Part shown: piece by piece, positions 1-11,293 of the stretch
How the letters are laid out: every line of letters begins with the position of its first letter
Numbering within the stretch: position 1 is the stretch's first letter
From: Ampelomyces quisqualis
Lineage: Eukaryota; Ascomycota; Dothideomycetes; Pleosporales; Phaeosphaeriaceae
NCBI GenBank assembly: GCA_018398575.1
Contig: JAGTXZ010000019.1
Coordinates: 1,860,001 to 1,924,000, forward strand
Reading direction: 5' to 3'
Length of the DNA stretch: 64,000 nucleotides
Translations under genes and position numbers: made by a program
Notes under the pieces: model-generated
The model's database searches: none
What the model saw: only the letters and a program-made list of their open reading frames with translations
Told to the model about the DNA's origin: nothing

Positions 1-778
1 GCCATCCAGTTTGACCAGATTAGGGACGCTGCCGATGAGCTCAACACCAACAAGTTCGTCGACCCCGACTTCTGGGACAGCGTCAGGCCCATGCTCATTG
101 CTCTTCCCTGCTTGATGGCGGTCATGACCATCTTCTTCGCCTTCGAGGCCTGGAAGCTGTATGATGAGTTCGCTTGGACCATTTACAAGCACATCAGCGC
201 AGATTTGCGACTAAAGAGGCGTTATTTGACCTACCAGGTATGCCTATCCTGCCCCTACCACCATGCAAGGCTGACTCTCCCAGATCTACATCGCACTGCT
301 CAAGTTCGACTTCTTCTTCTTCCTCGCCTTTACTGTCCAGTTCCTCGTCGTCGTCGACAACACCAAGACGGTGGAACTCGCCCTGACTGCCGTCGCCCTG
401 GTCATCACCTTTTTCCTACTCTTCTTTGCCGCCTGGTGGGTCCGCCGTGAATCGGTTGCCGGCATGATTGCCATCATCATTGTCTACTTCATCGCCATGG
501 GCTACTTTTTGTTCAAGCTCATTCGCATGTACATTGCCGACATCGACCGTCAAGTGGACTACGAGCCGGCGCGCAAGTCACTGACCGCTTTCGCCTTGCT
601 GACTATTCTTCTGCTCATCTTCACCATTGTCATCGCCTGCATGTGCACGCACAACTTCAACAAGGGTCTCAAGCCTCACGTGAACAACAAAGCGGTGGAG
701 AACGACGGCAAGGCTTACAACACCGAGATGCCATCAATAAGCGGACCGGCGCCCGGCCAGCGAATGGAGATTGACTAA
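1..778 (+). CDS. UPF0658-type Golgi multi-pass membrane protein, 5' end missing
   Basis: Two exons are visible: 1-237 (open at the window edge) and 284-778, joined by a 46-bp intron (GT at 238, CAG ending 283) in phase 0. They give the last 243 residues of the protein. At least five hydrophobic segments can be read: one after FWDSVRPM, one at FFFFLAFTVQFLVVV, one at ALVITFFLLFFAAWWV, one at MIAIIIVYFIAMGYF, and one at LLTILLLIFTIVIACM, followed by a short polar tail. The stretch around ISADLRLKRRYLTYQIYIAL is what I recognise from the fungal UPF0658 Golgi membrane family. Its molecular function is unknown. The start codon and N-terminal part lie upstream of base 1. Membrane location is seen in the sequence; Golgi location comes from family knowledge. 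Confidence 0.8.
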
Positions 779-1469
779 TCTACGCATCGCGATTCTTTAT
801 ATGCACAAAATTTACGACTTCTTGAATCACCCACATTCGCGAGCAAAGCCCAATCTACTCGCCAGATCGGCGAGACTGGCGTTTTGGCTGCTTGGATATC
901 TTGGATCTCTCCACGAAAGATGTGGAGGACAGAGGGATATCATATCGAAGGGATAGGATTGGGCATGTCGAACTATACCACAGCGCGCTATTGTCCCGTC
1001 TTCCATCAAGACCATTGTATAACCACTGTCGGTTCTTTGTAATTTTTTTTTCGTTACATTATACCCCTACTATGACAGGCCAATGCAAGGTCACTCACCA
1101 CATTCCGCTGTGCTCGTGCAATTCTACAGACGTGCTTGTCTGATTTCGTACGACGGTAGTTCTGCAAGGATCGCTTCTCCTCAAGAGAACAAAACCTGAT
1201 TATGAATGTACTGCAGCCATGGCTGTCTCGTCGCATCGGCATTGAAGCGCGCCGCAGGTCCAAGCTCGTGCTCCCCGCGCCCGCGCACAGGGTCCCCGCT
1301 ACGACATAGGTTTGGCGACACCAGCAGCTTCAAAGCTTTGCGCTAAACCCTCTTCTTTTCTCCACGACCCGCTCGGCTTTCCCTTTTGCCGCCGGGTTCA
1401 TACACGCCGCGCGAGAGCATTCAATCCTTTTCTCCCACCCAAAGTGATTGGAAGAAACACACTTACATC
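779..1469. other. Intergenic, no gene seen
   Basis: About 690 bases between the stop of the Golgi protein and the start of the Mpv17-type gene. It holds only short overlapping frames with no recognisable protein. It probably contains the 3' end of the first transcript and the promoter of the next gene. No TATA box or terminator could be assigned with confidence. Confidence 0.5.
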
Positions 1470-2419
1470 ATGGCGTTCCGATGGTAAGTACGAATAAGGC
1501 TAGCGGGGAAGGGGGATTGAAGGAAGGAACGACGATGCTGATTGATGTGAACAGGTATCAGGCAAAGCTTAAGACGGCGCCGCTGTTGACGCAGAGTATT
1601 ACTACTGCTGTACGTATCTCTCTGAAAGAATCGAAATTCCCGCGGTCCTCGAATCCTGTACACGATGTAGGAGCTACGATACAAGAGAAGGACTGGACTG
1701 GACTGGACATACCGCACACAATAGCTAAGATACACCCGATAGATACTCTTCTCAACCGGCGACGTCATGGCCCAACAACTCGTCGAGAAGCGCGGCTTGG
1801 AGCAACACGACCCCATCCGAACAGCTCGCATGGGCGCATACGGCGGAGGTACCTACATTCCCCACAATCCGTTCCGTGACCACACACACACTCACACACA
1901 GCAAGCTAATCCACCGCGCCAACAGCAATCTTCGGCCCCGCAGCCACGAAATGGTACAGCTTCCTCGTGAAAAACGTCAACCTCAAATCCACAAACAGCA
2001 CCATAGTAGCGCGCGTCGCATGCGATCAATTCCTCTTTGCGCCAGTGAACATGGGTACGTGTCCCCCTCCCCTCCCAAACTTCCTTGCTAAAATCTCCCA
2101 CCCCGCGTCTCCCATGTCCTCCTTCCCCTACTAACTCCTCCCAGCCCTCTTCCTCTCCTCCATGGCCTACCTCGAAGGCTCCTCCGCCTCCCAACGCCTG
2201 CGCGACGCCTACCTCCCCGGCCTCTCCAAAAACTTCATGCTCTGGCCCTGGATCCAGTTTACAAACTTCAAATACGTGCCCATGGAGCACCGCGTGCTCG
2301 TCGTCAACGTCGTGAGCTTGGGCTGGAATTGCTATCTGAGTTACTTGAATAGTGGGGGCGGACAAGTCGTGTTGCCAAAGGGGCATACGCGCGAGGGCGG
2401 GGCGTTGCCGCCTTCGTAG
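1470..2419 (+). CDS. Mpv17/PMP22 family membrane protein (Sym1-like)
   Basis: Five exons: 1470-1483, 1555-1609, 1743-1848, 1926-2054 and 2145-2419. All borders are GT-AG and the frame is continuous, giving 192 residues, the usual size for the family. The first exon is only 14 bp (MAFRW split over the junction). Family landmarks are WYQAKLKTAPLLTQS at the N-terminus, TGDVMAQQLVE, RTARMGAYG, then IFGPAATKWYSFL, NFMLWPWIQFTNFKYVP and the signature VNVVSLGWNCYLSYLNS near the C-terminus. Mpv17/PMP22 proteins are four-helix proteins of the inner mitochondrial or peroxisomal membrane. Yeast Sym1 is needed for ethanol metabolism under heat stress and acts as a channel-like protein. Which paralogue this is cannot be fixed without a tree. 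Confidence 0.9.
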
Positions 2420-3074
2420 GGTTGGGCAGATGAATGAGTTGGCGTGGAGGATACGCTGACCCAGACACGCAAACACGCAACGGAACGTTTCTTGGAATTC
2501 ATGTCTAGCAATTTTCTTCCCCCCCGACCCTCACAGACGTGGCCGGTGGGTAAAAACACTTTTCTGCCTGCTGGATAGCAACCCTTTTTGTGCTTGTTCC
2601 TTTTCCTGCTTCGGTGGTACACGCTACGCGCTGCACATTGGGCACACGCAGCAGACCACGAGTCAAAAGTGGAAATAAAAATTACATATTTTTTTTGGCA
2701 TAAAAATGTTCGAGTGCGTGGTCGTACACACACACTCACACACATACTTCGGGGGAAAAAAAAAGGCAGAAAGTCGAAATGATGAATACGCATACACACG
2801 CACACACATCGCAGCCACCAATAACCAAGACAATTAGAACGCCGAACTGAATGCAGGAAAGACAAAAAAATGGAGACGGGATGATTGTGAAACGAAAATA
2901 AAACAACAAAAAAAGGACCCGCGCGCTCTTGGACAGGAAAGCGCACGCACCAAAAAGGCGCGCCAGTACATGTACTCAAGAAATACACCTTCTCTCGACT
3001 TCCTGACTTTGCTCATCGTACGCGCTCACTGCACGACTCCCACCGTCTCCCGACGTTGTCTTTTCTCACGTCAC
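2420..3074. other. Intergenic with short CA/GT-rich tracts
   Basis: Space between the convergent Mpv17-type gene (+) and kinase gene (-). It should hold both 3' untranslated regions. Imperfect (CA)n runs lie near 2727-2748 and 2790-2810, next to A-rich runs near 2756 and 2905. The open frames on the minus strand are built from these simple repeats and are not convincing genes. Confidence 0.5.
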
Positions 3075-6000
3075 TCACCGCGCACCCCCAGTCCTCTGCT
3101 TGCCCATCCGTCTGAAGAAATCCATCACGCGCTTCGAACTTCCTGAACTACCCTTGTTCCCCCCATCTTCATACGCATCCTGAAACTTCCTGCTCTTCTG
3201 CAACACGCCCCTTCGCTGCTGTTCGTCGCCGCCCATACCCTGAGGGTACGGGTTGCGCGCCTGTTGGTGCCGTTGTTCCTCCAACTCGCTAGCGTCGGTT
3301 GGACGACGATTTGCTCGAGCCTGGCTTGATGGATGCGGGTCGCGGGGATTCGGGAATTTCTCGTCGCCAATGGGTGCCGAGGTGAGAGGGTAGTCGAATT
3401 GTGTTTGTTGAGGGGGTGCAGACGATGGGCCGGGGGCCGCGTAGGCGTTGCGGATGCGGCTTGAGCTGTCTTGCTGGCCGTCGTAGAACCCGGGTCGGAT
3501 GCTTCCGGTTGTGCTTTGGCTGGGGGATCTCGAGTCACCAAGACCAAATGCCATTCCTGGCTTAGAACCGGCGCGAGGACGGGCGCTGGAGTCACGTCGT
3601 TGGCTGTGTGAAGCTTTTGAAGGCATGCTCTCTCTTTGGGAAGAAAATGTCTTTGAAAGCGATGATGGAAGAAGTGAGAAACGTCGAGATGCCTTTCCTC
3701 CAGTCTCATTGGACGTGTTGGTGATTCTGCGAGAAAAGCCAAAGGAACGACGGCTGGAATCCATGCTCTGTCTAGGGGCCACGATGGGATCGTTCGACAT
3801 TGGCCCAGCCATCGAGGTAGGAGGATAGTGCTTCTGCTTCTTGTCTTCGGGTTGGACGTTCGAGTTGTGAGACGTCATGGATTCCTTGGGATCCTGAGAG
3901 TAGGAAGGCTGACTGCCCGAGAACATGGATGTCATACGTCCAAGAGTCTCAGTAACAGTGTTCGACCTCTTGTGGCCGCCCTTACCGTGTGCACCAGACG
4001 GTCCAAACTGGATTGAGTGTCCTCGCTGTGTGCTTGGCTGACCAATGGTCTCGTCTTTAGCACCGGTGGCTTCGGGATGGGCATATGGAGTCGAGATCGA
4101 GTATTGTTTGCCCTTTGGCTGCGAGAAACGACCCTCGGCATTTGTCTGCGCAACAGTTGCGGCGGATGGCTGACCATACGAGTTCCCTCTTGAAGGCAGC
4201 CTGTTCCCTGCGCCGAGTGCACCCCCGGTTGATGGCCGTGCAGCTGAGTTGGGAGGAGCCGTTCCAAAAGCCGTGTAATCGGATGCAGATCGCTGAGCCT
4301 CCTGTTTAGATCGACCCGCAGGAGCAGGAACACCAAAGCGACCCTGTTTGGCACCCGAAGCTGATTGATAACCGTCCGTCGGGGGCGCTTCTGTCGAAAC
4401 TTCGATTCTACTCCTCGAATGTGATGATTCCCCAGTAGCAGCTGCGCCAGGGGGGGATGTTTCCCCACGCGCAGTCTGCGACTGTGGCGCAACGTATTCG
4501 ACTTGCACGGTCCGGCGCTTGTTGTCGCGGGATGTCTTCTGTTTCTCCGAGAGCGGCGAGTTGATCTGTTCGCGTTTCGCGGTGAGACCACCATGTGCTG
4601 GGGCTGGGGCAGCATGTGGCTTTCCGGGTTCGCGAACGGAAGCACTTCGAGCGAGCGGAGGTTGTTGCTCAAACGTGTCTTCTACAGCCACGTTAGTCAC
4701 GTCTCTTACCTGTGGGGGGAAATGGGAAGCACTTACTGCTCGAGTAGACAGACGCCTGTTGGGCATCGTTTGCGTTGGTGGTGCTGGATGTGATGAATCC
4801 AACTACATGCGAGTAGTCGGCCAGCCAGCTATGACGCGCTACCTCGAACAGGTCCGCACGCTTCCTTGGATCAGGTACGAGTATGCGCTTAAGCAAATCT
4901 CTTGCGTGTGGAGTAACATATTCGGGGAATGTAAGAGGTGTTGATACGATATATTTGTAGAGTAGATTGATGTTATCGCCCTCAGGGTTTGCTGGGTCGT
5001 CGTCGAATGGGAGGTAGCCAGCCAACATGGCGTACTGTATTTGTTAGACTTGAGCGTCACAAAACTTCATCCAAGCTTACCAGAATGACACCACAGCTCC
5101 AGACATCGACCTTGCGGCCAGTGTATAGTGAGTCGCTGACAACCAGCTCGGGCGCAGCATAACATGGGCTTCCGCAACTGGTCTGCATGAGGTCACCGCG
5201 GCGGGATGCATCGGTGCCTTCCAGACCCAGAGAGGATATAAAGTCCTTGTCGCCTAGTCTGTACTCGATCTCCTCGCCAAGCTCATCATTCGGGTCGAAC
5301 GTGTTGGCAAAGCCGAAATCGGTAATGATGATGTTCTTGTTGCGGTCCAGCAGCAGGTTCTCGAGCTTGAGATCTCTGTGGACAATGCCCTTCTTGTGCA
5401 GGTAGCCGACACCAGATATGAGCTGTGAGAAGAGCTTCCGCGCAGGGCCGTCTTTGAGATATCGGTGGTTGAGGATGTAGTCGAATAGCTCTCCGCCTGA
5501 TGCGTACTCGAGGATGATGCCAATGTGCCTGTCGGTCTCGACCATCTCGTGGAGCCGGACAATGTTTGGGTGGTCCAGCTGTCGCAGGATGTGGATCTCG
5601 CGGTAGATTTTCTGCAGTCGGTTCGAGTTGGAGCCCAGGGTTTCCCGTCTTATGAGCTTGATGGCGACTTCGACCGTGCTGTCACGCTTCCACCCCATCT
5701 TGACCTTGCCGAATTCGCCCTCGCCAAGGGTCTGGCCGAGGATGTAGTTGCCAAACTTGGATCGCTTGGCCGAGTTTTCAGACTTGGAGTGGTCTTGTCT
5801 GCTCCTGCCGCCGCCTCGGCCGCCGTCGTCGACGCCCTCACTGCCGACCAGGCCGAGGCCTGTGATGGGGGTCAGGTCGGCGCCTGATGCCCCGGAGCGG
5901 GTTTCTGACTGTCGGGCCGCGGCGCGGGCAATGTCTTCCTGGGGGTCTGCGACGACGATGCGGTTGATGACGGTGCTCTCCTCGCGCGGGAGGCTCGTTC

Positions 6001-6403
6001 CCGTGGGCGGCTGGCCGACTGCCGAGGCCGACCTGCTGTGCTGGGGCTGGGATCTGGCTGAACTTGCCTGTTGGCGCGGGCTGTCTTTGTCTCTCCGCCG
6101 TGGCTGGGCTGGGCTGGCCGCGGCGGCTGCGGCGTCGTCGCGCTGTGAGCTGCCCGGGGTGCGGTGCGAGGACGTGCGCGGCGGCGGCAGCGGGCTGGTG
6201 CCCATGGAAGCCGCCATGTGGTTCATGGCGGGCGAGTGGGGCGTCTGCGGAGTGGCTGGGGCGTTTGGAGACGCGCCATTGCTGGGCCGACGCGCAGGGC
6301 GGCGGGCAGAGCTGGGCGAGGCGGCGGCGGCGGCAGGAGCGGGCGATTGCTGCGGGTAGTACTGCTGCTGGCCGTGCGGAGGTTGCGATGCCACGGCGGC
6401 CAT
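3075..6403 (-). CDS. Kin4-like serine/threonine protein kinase
   Basis: Three exons on the minus strand: 6403-5081, 5034-4737 and 4681-3075, giving 1,075 residues. Residues 1-215 are low-complexity (Ala, Pro, Ser). The kinase domain runs from about 220 to 514. It has the glycine loop LGEGEFGKVKMG, VAIK with Lys249, HRDLKLEN with catalytic Asp344, DFGFAN with Asp362, and the activation segment TSCGSPCYAAPE. An insert of about 43 residues separates DFG from TSCGSP. The GYLPFDDDPANPEGDN stretch is typical of the fungal Kin4 group. A long disordered Ser/Gln-rich tail ends in a basic motif (RVMDFFRRMGKQR). Yeast Kin4 acts in the spindle position checkpoint. Intron 2 needs the acceptor after TGACTAAC; an earlier AG gives a stop. 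The orthologue call is by motif reading only. Confidence 0.85.
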
Positions 6404-7834
6404 GGTGTGCAGTCACGGGCGGGTGCGGTGCAGCAAATGCCGTGCTGGAGGTCGAATGGGCGGGCGCGGGGACGAGAGCTTGCTGTAGTTCGCGCGGGCG
6501 CCAGATGCTGCACGCTGCCAGGTGGGCGCGGGCAAATCGGAAGCGGCTGCGGAGCGGTGAGGACGGCGAGGACGGGCAATGGCATGGGCAGCGCGCGAGG
6601 TCGCGTCGGCTCAGCAGCTGGCGATGCGCACTTCACATGCACTCGGGGCGGGTGTGCAGGAAGGGTCCGGGGCGGTGCAGGCCTATCTAACCGTCGCCGT
6701 GGTGTGGTGGGCGTGGGTGCAGGAGGCCAGGAGGCGCCGCGCAACGAATGCTCGACGCAATCTCGGTACTGGGGAGTCGAGCACAGATGCACATCACCAC
6801 GACCACCACCGCCCGGCGTGACACCAGCCCGCCCGAACACACGCCCGCGGGCCACCGCCAGGCGCATGGAGATTGCACGCAGCTGCACGCCGGCACCCTC
6901 TCCAGGCTGTCCCAGCACGCGCTGGCTGCTGGCCGGCTGTCGAGCAGCGCTCCATGGCCCCTTTCGGCCTGCAGCCATGTTAGCCGTTTCAAACACAGGC
7001 GTCAGGGCGCAAATTGCCCTTGATGCGCCCGCGACCTGCAGAAGCAATGCCCACCGTGTCCGACGTGGCGCGCTGGTCATGAGGGAGCGCACCGTGCCAG
7101 AAGCGTGGACTACCACGTGGGTGAGCGCTCCAGACCACTTCGACAATCTCATCACGACATTCCCCTGGCACCTGGTCCCTACACAGTACACATCAATCAG
7201 CAGCCGCGTACCGTAGTCGCGTTGTAGTCGCTGTCCACGTCTAGCACATATCTACACCACGGAATCCCCACTCTCACCGCCAAACAGGCATCACGCAACG
7301 CCCCCAAATGGTGCCCCTGGGCGCAAGCAAGGAACTCGACGTCGCGAAAAGCGTTCCGAGCCAGAAAGACACGATGCACATTTCCTCCCGTCGTGTCTCA
7401 GCCCAAGCATCGAGTGCACTGCAAGGGAGCGTCCCTGGACTTCGTATGCATCAGCTGCGTCTGCATTCCTCGCTTCGCCAACCAATGGCCCCCCACATCC
7501 AGCAACTTGCTGCACCCAGCTTTTGACATGCACACGTTGTATACTTGTCTGAATAGCGCCTATCTCGGAAATTACTCGACGCTCAAATCGCCCTTTTTGT
7601 GCCACTGACTCGACCGGCCCGCGGCATCGTTACTCGAGAGTCAACCCTCGCTGCATCCTCTGTGAGTCTGTGCGCCAGACCATGTCTAGGATGGAGCTTC
7701 AGGAAAAGAAAGGCGAGTCTTATTTGACGTCACACCAGTGCACATTAATCTCTTGGTAGCCATCCTAAGCTTCCGCCCTACGACAGCATTGTCCATCTGG
7801 CTGATTGACTGTCCCATCATCGCCGTCCGCTAAC
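6404..7834. other. Intergenic region upstream of the kinase
   Basis: About 1.4 kb, GC-rich next to the kinase start. It probably holds the kinase promoter and 5' leader and the 3' region of the oxidoreductase gene. Long frames on both strands (for example plus 6164-7216 and minus 7191-6223) overlap each other and the kinase first exon. They look like by-products of GC-rich, stop-poor DNA. No RNA gene was recognised. Confidence 0.5.
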
Positions 7835-9734
7835 TCACATCTTAATCTCGCTTGGGACTCCAATGTCCATGATATCAACACCCTTCTGGAGCTCAGCCTT
7901 ACTGGGCATCCGGCTCCTCCGCATCAGCTCTGCGCTCTGGGTCATGTAAGGATCCTTCATCATCGACGCCACAGCCACAACCTCATCGCCCTTGGTATAA
8001 TACGCCACAAACGATGGCTTTTCGGTATCGCCCTGGAGAACCACGTCGTCGTAGCCGTTGACAGTGTTACCGCAGTATCGTAGTTGGGACCCCAACGCCG
8101 ACCAAAATACAGGTATGAACGGCTTTGGCTTCGCTCCAGGGTTGTTTATGAGGTTCGCTACCGAGCGGCCTGCATTTTGTGCAACGTTCCAATGCTCAAT
8201 GCGGGTGGAGGCGCCGTTACCGCCAGGTCCGTGGTATGGGTAGGTTGCAATATCGCCAATGGCGTATACATCCTTCAGTCCGTTGACGGCGAAGGACTCG
8301 TTAGTCTTCAGCGACCCATCCTTCTCGAGGGTTACAGCCGAGTTGTCCTTGAGGTACTCGGTGGCGGGTGCAACGCCAACACCCTCAATGACAAGGTCTG
8401 CTTCCAACGTGCTTCCGTCCTTTAGATGCACCGCACCGACCTTGGAAGAATCACTCTTGGAAGGCGTGGCCTTTTCCACGCTAGCGCCCATCTTGAACTT
8501 GACACTGTTCTTCTCGAGGAGGCCACGGAAGATTTTGCCGACTTTCTTGCCCATCACACGCTCCATTGGCTCTGTTCATTCGTCAGCAGATGATTTCCAC
8601 AAGGTTCAACATACGCACCCTCTTCCATGCCAATGATCGTCACATCGTTCTTCATGCCGGCCAGACAATTACCCACTTCCATGCCGATGAAGGAGCTACC
8701 AACGACGACAACCTTCTTTCCGTTGTCCCCAACAGCTTTCAGGATGTTTTGGGTGTCGGGCAGGGTACGTAACAGAAACACGTTGCCCAAGTCACCCTTT
8801 AGACCTTCGAGTGGAAGCCACCTAGGCGTTCCGCCAGTTGCTAGCACGAGCTTGGAGTATTCGAAGTCTTGTCCAGACTTGGTCGACACCTTCTTGCTGG
8901 AAAAGTCCACGCTCTTGACCTCGCCCTCGACAAAGTCTATCGAAGCATCCTTATAGAAGTCTTTCTGTCTCCATGCAGCTTTTGAGACATCAGCTAGCAG
9001 GGCCTTCGATAGCTTCGTCCGGTCGATTGGTTGGTAGCCTTCCTTCGAGATGACGGTAATCTTTCCTTTGTATCCACCACCTCGGAGACCTTCGACTGCA
9101 CCAAGTGTGCCCGAACCACTGGTCTACATTAGCCGTTAGGCTTCACCATCATAACGACAATACTTGCCCTCCAATGACCAGAACTTTATCATCGCTCACG
9201 GAGGAGCACTTGAGGTTCAGGAATCTCCGGTTGGCCTTCAATGTGTCCTCGTCGGTCTTGACGTATACGGCGCCGTCGCGCTCGAAGACTTCGTACTTTG
9301 ACAGAGGGTCGAGTGCCGGTGCGTCCTCGACATCGCCAGTTGATACCGAGAAACAAGCTGCGCCATGTTAGTTGAGCTGTATAGGGGCTGGATCATTGTC
9401 ACATACCTCCGTGCCACGGGCACGTCAACCGTCCTTCGGGTGTCAGAACACCTTTCGCCAACGGAGCACCGTAGTGCGTACAGTTCGCGCTGGTTGCATG
9501 GACCTTGTCTTGTACCTTCAATAGGAGCACCTTCCCGCCCTCGACGCCCTCAACCTCAACTTCCTTCTTCTCTCCATTCTTGAGGTTCAGCGACGTCACG
9601 TCTTTGAGCTTGAACTCTTGAGCCATGGTCGCAGCTGTTATACTAAACTCAGCAGGTCTCTGCAGACGATTCGTGGGACTGAATTGGAGCTTAAGTGAAG
9701 CTCGTAGAGGTCTGAATACACGTAAAGATTGCAT
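7835..9734 (-). CDS. Rieske [2Fe-2S]-FAD oxidoreductase, AIF family (AIFM3-like)
   Basis: Four exons on the minus strand: 9734-9407, 9357-9168, 9118-8619 and 8571-7835, giving 584 residues. Residues 1-36 are Arg-rich with no acidic residues until the end, like a mitochondrial presequence. The Rieske domain follows with both metal motifs, C85-T-H87 and C105-PW-H108. The FAD/NAD module has VIGGGSGTLG at about 170, ATGG at about 266, the NAD fold VVVVGSSFIGMEVG at 309-322 and YAIGDIA later on. This order is that of the AIF-like AIFM3/Nfrl group of NAD(P)H-dependent oxidoreductases. Intron 2 is a GC-AG intron (donor GCAAGT); its splice restores the dinucleotide-fold glycines exactly. An in-frame ATG at 9626 would give a form without the presequence. 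Electron partner unknown. Confidence 0.88.
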
Positions 9735-11293
9735 AGAACAACTGCGCTGTAGTCGGGGTAGAAAGATGAGCAAGTGCGTGTGTGGTCTTGATGATGCTGA
9801 GAAACAGCGAATGGCGGGGTGCTTATTTGTGCGAGCTACGTGATTTGTTCGGGTATACATGACGACAGGAACGCGCCTCGAACGATAAGCGGGGCAGCTC
9901 AATTTGGTGACGTGCACATGTTGACCTCTACGATTTACCCCACGACACCAGGCTTAGCGACAATTCCACGATCCGCTAAGATTACGTCTGAGGTGATTCC
10001 GCACTGGAGAGGAGGGAGGTTGACAGGCGGCGCCAGCCTAAAATTTAACGTGCAGGTATCGGATCTCTATTTCCGCCCGTACTATCGAGAAGCCGGCCAA
10101 TCGTCTACTACCCGGTTCCAAGAAAGATCCACGCCGGATCGTGGTTTGAGACCACGTTAAGCGACGCCGTTCGTTCAAGCTTGATGAAACGCGGTGTGGC
10201 TGAGGACTGAGAGGCGAAGCCCGCAAACGCATTGCCGCTTGTTGGTCGGAATATCGTCACAGTGCAGGGTAAACCACAAAATCATGGCTCGTCAGTACAA
10301 CCACCGGCAACACGAGGTTGTGCTCACCGGAAGACGGAGCATGCGCACAGATGGCGGTGCTAGCATGCCGTCAGATGCTCTCTCGGTTACCTCAGGCCAT
10401 GACGTTCATGTTTCGACTCGATCTAGGTTGACTCCTCTTTCATTACCCACGCACTGGTGCGCCTGGTGCAATCATCACACATGATTGGGCCACACCGGGC
10501 GCACGAGGCTGCACACCACATTGAAACTGCCAACTTTTGAGTGGCAAGACAGAACACTGTTCAAGGGACTTACACTTGCCGTGGAGTATACCAATATCAT
10601 CCATGTTTCGGACCTGTTGATCAGAGAATCATAGCCAATAGTACCCCTTCTTTCCTCCCGATTTGATCGCAAAAGAGGCAGTAAAGTGGCTGGCGCCCAA
10701 AAAAGAGTACATGCAAGGTACCATACCGCTCCTTTGAAACGACCTGGATCTTCTCAGGGACGGACTCGGGTGACCATGAGCCGGCATCGCTAGTAGCGAT
10801 CATCGTCACAAACACCTTCGCAAGGCATGAGCACGACTTTGAAAGGCAGCATTGCGGAGTTGCTGTGCGTCTTTTGATCAGTTCAATTGCAAACAGTCCC
10901 TGCATCTCTCCTATTTGAGATGAGTTGCTTTTCTCGCTACATCACGTGTTTTTTAGCGCGACAGCTACCTGTGGCGAAGGTTTGGCGCTATCCGACATTA
11001 GTACGCACGCTAAATGTCGTCAAACCACCACCCCCAAAGCGGATCGAGTTGGGACAGTCAATAAACTTCGGCGTTTTGGCGCGGGCTACAATAATGGGGG
11101 GTACCTCCCTTACGATCTGGTCGCAACGACTCTTCCGGCGCCGATGTTTGCTATTCACCCAATACCATCTTCAGCAGAGACACGCGTCCCACCCTACTAC
11201 ATTCTTGCATGAAGACGTGCCTATCGTCCTTGGCTGGGCTAACACAGTCGCCGATCAGTCTTTACGCAGTTATATCACCCTTTTCTAATCATA
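9735..11293. other. Intergenic, divergent promoter region, no gene seen
   Basis: About 1.55 kb between the oxidoreductase (-) and the membrane protein (+), which are divergently transcribed, so it should carry both promoters. Only short frames of unlikely composition are present. A small perfect palindrome (CGTGGT-TTGAG-ACCACG) lies near 10,140-10,156. I see no RNA gene or transposon here. Confidence 0.45.

Noticed and set aside
6164..7216. Long plus-strand frame of 350 codons and a minus-strand one of 322 codons covering the same DNA
   Set aside because: They overlap each other and the kinase first exon, and are rich in Arg, Ala and Pro, as expected from stop-poor GC-rich DNA. No protein-like motif is seen.
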